Assembly (NCBI RefSeq): GCF_009669305.1
Contig: NZ_SADB01000010.1
Span: 124,001 to 188,000 of the forward strand
Source: Ancylomarina sp. 16SWW S1-10-2
GTDB taxonomy: Bacteria > Bacteroidota > Bacteroidia > Bacteroidales > Marinifilaceae
Direction of reading: 5' to 3'
DNA: 64,000 nucleotides
Part shown: piece after piece, positions 9,901-15,366 of the stretch
Position numbering within the stretch: position 1 is the first letter of the stretch
Layout of the letters: each line of letters opens with the position of its first letter
Program-made: the position numbers and the translations under genes
Notes under the pieces: model-generated
The model's database searches: none
What the model saw: the letters and a program-made list of their open reading frames with translations, nothing else
Told to the model about the DNA's origin: nothing

Positions 9901-10014
9901 ATACACATGAATGTAAGAACGAATATTCAAGAGTGTCTATACGATGCCATTAATCCTAAAGTGGTCGTGGATACAACTCAAAACGTAATTGAGCTTCAGC
10001 CTACCATAAACTGA
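6916..10014 (+). CDS. Secreted two-domain enzyme: GH3 beta-N-acetylhexosaminidase-like domain fused to a serine beta-lactamase-like domain
   Basis: Predicted exported protein of 1032 residues with a signal peptide ending at about residue 26 (LSLSGIAQS). Residues ~40-390 form a glycoside hydrolase family 3 domain of NagZ type: KHFPGHGDTDTDSH (Lys219 onward) supplies the conserved His-containing catalytic loop, and Asp305 in FTDALNMKG is the expected nucleophile. A GH3 C-terminal-like domain follows. Residues ~600-1010 are a class C beta-lactamase/DD-peptidase-like domain with S655-V-T-K658, Y801-S-D and H961-T-G. Together they suggest cell-wall work: removal of GlcNAc from muropeptides plus an acyl-serine hydrolase acting on peptides or esters. 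Similar fusions are known in Bacteroidota. The third residue of the YxN motif is Asp instead of Asn, so peptidase activity is not assured. The 3' end overlaps the convergent CYTH gene by 14 bases. Confidence 0.88.
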   Translation: MTINISNLKLTVLVAFCFLSLSGIAQSNFVNSQSLDSMFETDSAWADSIMSGMNQDQRIAQLFMVAAYSNKTSAEEKKILNLIENYEIGGLIFFQGTPQEQIRLTNLYQSKSKLPLWIGIDAEYGLGARLKQTIKYPQQITLGAVQDTSLLFQLGEEMAQECRRMGIHVNFAPVLDVNSNPKNPVINSRSYGEGKENVAEKGTSFTLGMQSGGVVAVGKHFPGHGDTDTDSHQDLPIVDRSREELNDVELYPFKELIKAGIGGVMVAHLHVPALDRKAKVSTLSQPIVTGLLKNELGFKGLVFTDALNMKGVRKYYKPGEVDAKAAIAGNDVLLFSEDVPKAINEIKKAIAKGDLSQERIDEACLKILKTKYWLGLNQYKPVSSERLWSDVNTQHGRVLRRQLIENAITVVSNKDSLLPLKCLDTLRIASIAMGAKKRNHFQEYLGRYTNIDFYQIDKNATQEQYNTLLKNLDAYNLVIVSKHDSNLSASKRFGVTDQTIDFLNSLSKYKKVVFDLFASPYALDFYKRLDRLEASLVSYEDNVETQIASAQIIFGGIGAKGRLPVSVNKAIPEGTGFYTEKNRLGYAFPEQTGFDRSELLIIDSLAQDAIKEKATPGCQVLIAHKGRIIYNKAYGYHTYNKKVNVKTTDLYDLASVTKVAASLPILIQLVDEGKINIDGQLGNYLSEAKGTNKDTLVLRKILAHEARLLPWKPFHREAVDTLHLRRDLFSRDSSRLYQMKLGEHLYANKNYKFKKSLFNTRASKNYPVQVATNMYVKKGFNDTIFNQILATDFREDSGYKYSDLGFILFKRMFDELLPCDMESYIKKNIYRKIGAGTMSYHPRQRFSLSRIIPTQFDHFFRKQLIDGYVQDPTAALLGGVSGHAGIFSDATDLAKLMQMYLQKGTYGGVRFFQAETLAKFTSRAYPEGENRRGIGFDKPFLDNTDTNGPTTTKASANSYGHTGYTGTMVWVDPDYELIYVFLSNRVYPDDWNTKLIHMNVRTNIQECLYDAINPKVVVDTTQNVIELQPTIN

Positions 10015-10459
10015 TAGGCTGATTAACTAGATTAACGTTTAAGTATCTTTTATCTTGAGTGACTTCTAATTTTAGCCATTCTGGTTTTTCAAATTTCTGA
10101 TCTTTCGATGTAAGTTCAATTTCAGCAACGATTAAACCTTTATTTTCACCTTCGAAAACATCAATTTCCCAATTCATACCTGCCTCTAAAACTCTGAATC
10201 TGGTTTTTTTGATAGTTCTATCGCACTGATGTATAAGTTCTTCTGCATCTGCCATTGGTATTTCGTATTCGTATTCCAATCTCGATAAAGGATTTGTTCC
10301 TGTTTTAATGGTCAAAAAGCTTTTATCTTTTGTAATTCTAATACGCATACTTTTTTCTTTTTCACTCCAAAGGTAGCCTTGCACAATTCGATTGCCTTCA
10401 GTAGGTAATTTTAAAAGATCTTCTTTTATCAAGTATTTGCGTTCTATTTCTGTTGCCAT
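10001..10459 (-). CDS. CYTH domain protein (triphosphate tunnel metalloenzyme)
   Basis: Protein of 152 residues starting MATEIERKYLI, the ExExK signature of the CYTH superfamily, with further charged strands (MRIRITKD..FLTIKTG, RLEYEYEIP, WEIDVFEGENKGLIVAEIEL). In known members these line a tunnel that binds triphosphates and metal ions. Family members of this size are inorganic triphosphatases or class IV adenylate cyclases, and the sequence alone does not separate these. It is convergent with, and overlaps by 14 bases, the GH3 fusion gene. Confidence 0.85.
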   Translation of the reverse strand: MATEIERKYLIKEDLLKLPTEGNRIVQGYLWSEKEKSMRIRITKDKSFLTIKTGTNPLSRLEYEYEIPMADAEELIHQCDRTIKKTRFRVLEAGMNWEIDVFEGENKGLIVAEIELTSKDQKFEKPEWLKLEVTQDKRYLNVNLVNQPISLW

Positions 10460-10657
10460 GTTTTTTTACGAGTTAAAAAATTAAGAGGTCGAAAAGTAAA
10501 ATCGATAAATTGTAGAGACTGCAATTTATCGCATATAAACTTAATAAATATATTTATTATGCAATTTTAAACAAAATTTATTAGTAATTATTAGTGTTTA
10601 ATTATTTTATCATCATATTTCGGCTGTGCTCAATTCGAACATCCTCATATCTTCAAA

Positions 10658-11614
10658 TCAATTTACCTGATTTTTAGATCGTCCTTTTTCCCAATGATCC
10701 AATAGGTTTTGTGAGGCTTCCTTAGCCATTTCAATTCGAGTTTCGATACATGCCGTTCCAATATGCGGAACTAGCACCACATTATTAAGCGTCATCAGTT
10801 GTTGTGTGATGTGGGGTTCATCTTCGAATACATCTAAAGCAGCGCCGGCAATCTCTTCTTTTTCTAAAGCATTAGCTAGTGCTTGCTCATCAACAACGGG
10901 CCCACGAGCTGTGTTGATTAAATATGCCGATGATTTCATCATCGAAAGTTCCTTTTCACTAATCAGGTGATGTGTCGATTTATTCAATGGACAGTGCAGA
11001 GAAATAACATCTGCCGTTTTTAAAAGCTCATCGAATTCTCGATATGTAATATTCAAATCCGTTTCCTCATTCGCAGATAGTTGCTTGCGATTGTTATAAA
11101 CCACTTCCATACCAAAGGCTTGAGCTTTTTGAGCCACCGATTTGCCAATTTTGCCCATGCCGATAATTCCCAGCGTTTTTCCATGCAGCGTTTGACCTAA
11201 GTTTTGCATCACGCCCCACTTAAAATCAGTTTCTGTACGAAGCCTATGATTGCATTCTGCAACGCGTCTGCTAAGAGAAAGTATTAAGGATAAACAAAGT
11301 TCTGCTGTTGGTTCGCAAACAGCCTCAGGTGTATTGCAAACGGCAATGCCTTGTTTTGTAGCAGTATCTACATCAATATTATTGTAGCCAACACCATAGT
11401 TTGATATGATTTCAAGCTTTGTTCCTGCCTCAATTAGTTCTGCATTTACAGGCTGATTAAAAATAGACAATAAGGCTTCACAATTGGGAATTTGCTTCAA
11501 CATTTCCTCATGTGTAAAATAGTCCTTCTCTGGATAAATTATATGGTAAGATTGACTCAACTCCTTGAGTCCTTCTTTGGGAATGGCATATTGAATAAGG
11601 ATGGTTTTCTTCAC
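10658..11614 (-). CDS. D-isomer-specific 2-hydroxyacid dehydrogenase
   Basis: NAD(P)-dependent reductase of about 318 residues. It shows the Rossmann motif GIIGMGKIG, the substrate-binding stretch NYGVGYNNID, and catalytic Arg (NTARGPVVDE), Glu (FEDEPHI) and His (LVPHIGTA). It belongs to the glyoxylate/hydroxypyruvate reductase or phosphoglycerate-dehydrogenase-like group; the exact substrate is unknown. I place the start at the GTG at 11614, giving VKKTILIQYAIP, which is where family members begin. An ATG at 11671 would add 19 residues of non-family character. It stands alone, facing away from the repeat-rich DNA beside it. Confidence 0.85.
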   Translation of the reverse strand: MKKTILIQYAIPKEGLKELSQSYHIIYPEKDYFTHEEMLKQIPNCEALLSIFNQPVNAELIEAGTKLEIISNYGVGYNNIDVDTATKQGIAVCNTPEAVCEPTAELCLSLILSLSRRVAECNHRLRTETDFKWGVMQNLGQTLHGKTLGIIGMGKIGKSVAQKAQAFGMEVVYNNRKQLSANEETDLNITYREFDELLKTADVISLHCPLNKSTHHLISEKELSMMKSSAYLINTARGPVVDEQALANALEKEEIAGAALDVFEDEPHITQQLMTLNNVVLVPHIGTACIETRIEMAKEASQNLLDHWEKGRSKNQVN

Positions 11615-11746
11615 GCTTATGATTATTTTGTTTTCAATCGGAAAATTAGGAATTAAATTAAGAATGACCATGCATAAGAGAGAAATTCTCTATATGAAAT
11701 CTATTTATAAGATATCGTTTAAAGCCGTCATGTCGAATTTTACTTG

Positions 11747-11985
11747 TCCCTGCTGCTTTTTATCTCTCCATGTTACTTTTATAAGTGCTCCTGCTACTTT
11801 TTTGATGGTCCTGCTAAAATTTGACTGCTCCTGCTGTTTTTCTGATGCTCCTGCTAATTATTTGGGCTTCCTGCTCAGCAGGAAAGCTTCTTTACTTAGC
11901 AGGAGAGCATAAAAAGTAACAGGACGACTATTTCCTCAGCAGGACGGGATGAAAACCTAACAGGAAAGGTTAAAAAGTGACAGGA
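11747..11985. repeat. Two-armed array of a degenerate 20-bp repeat, head-to-head
   Basis: The left arm carries TCCTGCT at 11789, 11809, 11829, 11849 and 11869, an exact 20-base step, with decayed copies near 11748 and 11768. The right arm carries the reverse complement (A/G)(A/G)CAGGA at 11877, 11898, 11918, 11938, 11959 and 11979, steps of 20-21. The arms meet in a 17-base palindrome, TTCCTGCT-C-AGCAGGAA. Spacers are T-rich on the left and A-rich on the right, as expected if each is a copy of one ~20-bp unit (roughly AGCAGGA-cat-aaaaagt) in opposite orientations. There is no sustained reading frame because the step is not a multiple of three. The function is unknown. Confidence 0.85.
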
Positions 11986-12155
11986 GAATGGGTTTTGCTA
12001 CATGGGGGTTGTTTGTGGTTATTTTGGAATAAAATGTTTAATGGAGATTGAAAAGGTGATGGTTTAATACCATATTATCTACTATAATTACTCCAAAATG
12101 ATAAAGTGATAAGTTAAATAATGAGTACTTTAGTGAATTGATAAATTATTATGGA

Positions 12156-12372
12156 ATGAAAGAGAATATTTACATAAAAGCTCTTGAAATAGGGTTCAAA
12201 AATCAAACTACAGGTATTTCATTTGATGATGTTGTACAAGAATTGGGAATAGAGCAAAGTCTGAAGGATGATTTTTTTAGAACTAATTTTACTATTTGGT
12301 TCTATTCATCCTGATAAGAAAGTGGAAGTATCTACTGAGAACTCGGCTAAAGTAGAATTTGTGAAACACTAG
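12156..12372 (+). pseudogene. Small frameshifted gene upstream of abiH
   Basis: An ATG opens a protein-like frame (MKENIYIKALEIGFKNQTTG...DDVVQELGIEQSL) of 52 codons ending at a TGA at 12312. A second frame continues in the same style through HPDKKVEVSTENSAKVEFVKH to a TAG at 12370. Joining them near base 12295 gives one protein of about 75 residues, with sensible codon use on both sides of the junction. I read this as a small gene broken by a single indel (or a sequencing error). It ends 14 bases before the AbiH start, so it probably belonged to the same transcript. I do not recognise the family. Confidence 0.55.
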
Positions 12373-12386
12373 AATAAAAAAGCATA

Positions 12387-13463
12387 ATGAATAGACTAAT
12401 TATTATAGGGAATGGCTTTGATTTAGCCCATGGGATGAAAACAAGTTTTAAGGATTTTATGATAGATTATTATAACAAGGCGGTTAATACATTTATAGAG
12501 AAAAATGAATATAAAGATGACCTTTTAGAAATAACCTTTCAACAAGATAATGACTATTGTAGTGATAAGCGGTTAATTAAGTTCGAGGAAACTTTTGAAA
12601 TCTTAGAAGGTTTTCAAAATCGTGAAGAATTTAAAGTAACACAGTCTGTGCTTTTAAAGAGGATTAAATCAAAAATGCAATCCAGTAATTGGGTTGATAT
12701 TGAGATGGAGTATTTTAATTTACTTGAAGCATCAACACACATAAACTCTCATATAGATTTAAAGAAATTGAATAACGAATTAGACAGTTTAAAAAACAAA
12801 TTAGTTAAATATCTTAAAGGTCAAGAAGACGAACATCGTAAAAATGAATTTGATCTGTCCCCTTTAGTCAATTGTTTTACACAAGATATTGTCGCAGAAG
12901 ACTTATTTTATTTAGATAAAAATACACAACCTGACTCATTATATTTTTTAAATTTTAATTACACAAATACTTTAAAACCCTATTTAGATGAATGTAATTT
13001 AAAAATCTCATCTGATATCAATTATATACATGGAACTTTATATAATGAATCAGGTGAACCTATATTTGGTTATGGTGATGAGTTTGATAAAAAGTATCTG
13101 GAGTTTGAAGATTTAAAAGACAATGACTATTACAGACACATAAAATCATTTGAGTATTCAAAAACTCGAAATTATTTTAGATTACTTAGTTTTCTAGAAT
13201 CAGATGAATTTCAAGTTCATATTTATGGACATTCTTGTGGATTATCTGATAGAACAATGCTTAATAGTATTTTTGAGAATAAATTATGTAAGTCTATAAA
13301 GATATTTTACCATCAGAAAGATAAAGACAATAATGATTTTGTTGAAAAAACTTTTGACATCTATAGACATTTTAAAGATAAAGGAGAAATGAGAAGGAAG
13401 ATTGTCCCTTATGAAGTATCTGAACCAATGCCACAACCTGTTAAGAAAATGGTTGTGGGTTAA
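12387..13463 (+). CDS. AbiH-family bacteriophage abortive infection protein
   Basis: Protein of 358 residues whose N-terminus MNRLIIIGNGFDLAHGMKTS is the hallmark of the AbiH family (PF14253), first known from lactococcal abortive-infection plasmids. A central FLNFNYTNTL, then YIHGTL, FGYGDE and a late VHIYGHSCGLSDRTML are the other conserved blocks of the family. It is predicted cytosolic, with no membrane segment. The biochemical activity of AbiH is not well established; phage defence is inferred from the family. It follows a broken small gene by 14 bases, ends in a clean terminator, and sits beside the 20-bp repeat array in accessory-looking DNA. Confidence 0.85.
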   Translation: MNRLIIIGNGFDLAHGMKTSFKDFMIDYYNKAVNTFIEKNEYKDDLLEITFQQDNDYCSDKRLIKFEETFEILEGFQNREEFKVTQSVLLKRIKSKMQSSNWVDIEMEYFNLLEASTHINSHIDLKKLNNELDSLKNKLVKYLKGQEDEHRKNEFDLSPLVNCFTQDIVAEDLFYLDKNTQPDSLYFLNFNYTNTLKPYLDECNLKISSDINYIHGTLYNESGEPIFGYGDEFDKKYLEFEDLKDNDYYRHIKSFEYSKTRNYFRLLSFLESDEFQVHIYGHSCGLSDRTMLNSIFENKLCKSIKIFYHQKDKDNNDFVEKTFDIYRHFKDKGEMRRKIVPYEVSEPMPQPVKKMVVG

Positions 13464-13482
13464 TATTCCCTATATGAAATTT

Positions 13483-13512
13483 ATGGTTAGGTGATGAACC
13501 TAACCATTTTAT
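13483..13512 (+). terminator. Terminator after abiH
   Basis: Perfect 10-bp stem ATGGTTAGGT / ACCTAACCAT with a five-base loop and TTTTATT behind it. It lies between the ends of two convergent genes and could serve both. Confidence 0.75.
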
Positions 13513-13532
13513 TATTTCGGGAATCGTGTTTG

Positions 13533-14162
13533 TTAGCTGATTTGGATTTGTTTTTCAAAAAACTTAACATTATTGTTTTCGATTATTCTACTAAGATTTT
13601 CACCAATTGCCATGTAATTAATGTCTGTTAATACCTGTACTTGTTGAGTGGTTTCATCACCCTCAATTAATTGTGCGTATGGTATGTTTTTTACAATACC
13701 CTTAGAAATTGTTCTTTCGATAAACCTTTTACCAAACATTAAATATTGTTCGGCAGTCGGATCATATATATTTTCCAAATCATAAGCCAACTCCATGATA
13801 TCATACTTTATATCATCATATGTGCGCTCACCTTCATATATCAGATTACCGTATCCATCAATATAGTCGATTATATCAATCGCATTACTTTTAGTGATTA
13901 AACCATACCCCAAAAAGTATTTTTCGAAATCACTGACTGTTATGTTAAACACTGTAAAATTGCCATTTCCACTAAGCCGTAAACCAATGTGTTTTTCGTT
14001 GGATTTACTTTCGATTATTTGTATTTTTTGTTCTGTTGCACACCAATATTTAAGTAATTCTAATGAATCTAAATCTATATTACTTTCTAATTTAAGATCT
14101 TCTATAAAACTTTTTCGAATCATAACTGATTCATATTTTAGCAATTTAATAGCTTCATTCAT
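13533..14162 (-). CDS. Hypothetical protein, 209 residues
   Basis: I do not recognise this protein. It has no signal peptide or membrane segment. It is rich in acidic and hydrophobic residues, with a middle part (RLSGNGNFTVFNITVSDFEKYFLGYGL) that reads like a small alpha/beta fold and a run of Ile/Asp/Tyr (AIDIIDYIDGYGNLIYEGERTYDDIKYDI). It is convergent with abiH and shares the terminator region between them, so it is not in the same operon. It belongs to the accessory block, but nothing in it proves a defence role. Confidence 0.6.
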   Translation of the reverse strand: MNEAIKLLKYESVMIRKSFIEDLKLESNIDLDSLELLKYWCATEQKIQIIESKSNEKHIGLRLSGNGNFTVFNITVSDFEKYFLGYGLITKSNAIDIIDYIDGYGNLIYEGERTYDDIKYDIMELAYDLENIYDPTAEQYLMFGKRFIERTISKGIVKNIPYAQLIEGDETTQQVQVLTDINYMAIGENLSRIIENNNVKFFEKQIQIS

Positions 14163-14350
14163 TGTTTTATATTTTATGATTTACCTAAAGATACAAAATT
14201 GATAATATTTAAACCGATAAAAGGTAAAAACGGCCGCGCTCATCAAGATGTAATGCTGTTGCTCCTGATTTATTCGATTCTCTCATGAGCTCGTAAACTC
14301 GTTTTAAGCAGGGCTTTTGGAGTCATTGTATTTGTAATCTGAAATGAATA

Positions 14351-14416
14351 GAATCCGAAGGATTCGTATGTCTATAGATAAGGCATCAAAACAAACATAG
14401 GACTCCTTCGGAGTCC
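14351..14416. repeat. Pair of REP-like palindromes
   Basis: GAATCCGAAGGATTC (15 bases, 14351-14365) and GGACTCCTTCGGAGTCC (17 bases, 14400-14416) are each self-complementary, share the TCCGAAGGA-type core and lie 34 bases apart. This is the form of REP-like elements mobilised by single-strand transposases in many bacteria. No transposase gene is present in the window. Confidence 0.7.
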
Positions 14417-14437
14417 AACAAATGGGGTAGAATTATT

Positions 14438-14470
14438 GGGCTATAAACATGCAATTCCTACGGGATTAAG
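14438..14470 (+). repeat. Dispersed repeat copy 1 (left of the 158-residue secreted protein gene)
   Basis: A 33-base unit beginning GGGCTATAAACATGCAATTC matches the unit at 15142-15174 at 26 of 33 positions in the same orientation. It carries the CCTACGGGAT motif that I associate with interspersed repeats in Bacteroidota intergenic DNA. Confidence 0.6.
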
Positions 14471-14630
14471 GTTAAACATAGGCTTGTCAATTTATCTTAT
14501 GAATATTCTAAAAACCAGTGGTCATTCTACAATTAATTCCAGATAACACGAATAATATACGGTGTAAATGTAAAACATTCCTTTTATTGAATTAATTTCA
14601 CAGATTAAAGCATTAATAATAAAAGTGAAA

Positions 14631-15107
14631 ATGAGAAAAACAATACTAATACTCGCTATACTACTAGGTACAATACTTGCAAAGGGGCAAAGTTTAAAGG
14701 GATATGAACTAGGAACCGTTGTGAAAGTTGTAGCCGATTGGACAACCGTAGGAGGCGTAAGAGGTCTGATTACAGGTAATACAACTCAAAAATCGAATAG
14801 TAGAAGTTTTACTAAAAACAATGATATATTATACTATATAAATTTTAAAGGGCTTTCATTGGATAGTAATAAGGATGTCAGTTTTGCTGAAGGTATAATA
14901 GAGCACTACAAACTAGATATAAAAGTTAAAGAAAATGAAGGTTTTAAATATACAAAAGATCATGTTGTATATGAAGTAACTGTAAAAGAACGTGATATGC
15001 CCAATTGTTATGACGTTAGTTTTAGTATGCTTGATTTAGAAGCCAAAGCGAAAGATGAGAAACTGAAGAAAAAGCTCCAAAAGGAAGCCTTAGAAAACGA
15101 TTATTAA
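14631..15107 (+). CDS. Hypothetical exported protein, 158 residues
   Basis: I do not recognise the family. A clear signal peptide (MRKTILILAILLGTILAKGQS) is followed by a mature region of mixed beta character and a strongly charged, probably helical C-terminus (LEAKAKDEKLKKKLQKEALEN). There is no lipobox, so it is likely periplasmic or secreted. I chose the ATG at 14631 over a GTG six bases earlier because it gives the usual short positively charged N-region. The gene stands alone and is bracketed by two copies of a 33-base dispersed repeat, which suggests it lies in a rearranged or acquired segment. Confidence 0.65.
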   Translation: MRKTILILAILLGTILAKGQSLKGYELGTVVKVVADWTTVGGVRGLITGNTTQKSNSRSFTKNNDILYYINFKGLSLDSNKDVSFAEGIIEHYKLDIKVKENEGFKYTKDHVVYEVTVKERDMPNCYDVSFSMLDLEAKAKDEKLKKKLQKEALENDY

Positions 15108-15141
15108 ATAGGTGTTTTGTCTCTTTAAGGCTTAGAGTTAT

Positions 15142-15174
15142 GTGCTATAAATATGCAATCCTTATGGAATAAAG
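15142..15174 (+). repeat. Dispersed repeat copy 2 (right of the 158-residue secreted protein gene)
   Basis: Direct copy of the unit at 14438-14470 with seven substitutions; it begins GTGCTATAAATATGCAATCC. The two copies enclose one gene and about 670 bases. Confidence 0.6.
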
Positions 15175-15366
15175 AAATGTATTCTTTATCTACATGCTAA
15201 ATATGGTTTTAGTAAGATATAGAATGAGTTTTTTTTAAACTGATATATTATCATATAATGATTCTAAGTACTATACTATTTTAGAACAAAGTCTCTCAAA
15301 ATAGCTTTGTTTCCAGTAAAATTTGTAATTTGAGTCTCATTATATCATCCTTACAATTGTTTGATT

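Larger units (their letters stand above)
14163..14630. other. 468-base gap with palindromic repeats, no gene
   Basis: Beyond the palindromes at 14351-14416 and the dispersed repeat at 14438-14470, I see no open frame or RNA gene. GC-richer fragments at about 14230-14300 (CGGCCGCGCTCATC, TCATGAGCTCG) stand out from the AT-rich surroundings and may be remnants of older inserted DNA. Confidence 0.5.

Noticed and set aside
11601-11912. 103-residue plus-strand open frame across the 20-bp array
   Set aside because: It reads through the repeat, whose 20-base step is out of phase with codons. Its composition is odd and it overlaps the start of the dehydrogenase gene on the other strand.
11747-11985. 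CRISPR array
   Set aside because: The conserved part is only about seven bases, the unit is 20 bases without true spacers, the orientation flips in the middle and there are no cas genes.
12156-12314. Intact 52-residue gene
   Set aside because: The continuation of protein-like sequence in the neighbouring frame to 12372 fits a frameshift better than a short intact gene.
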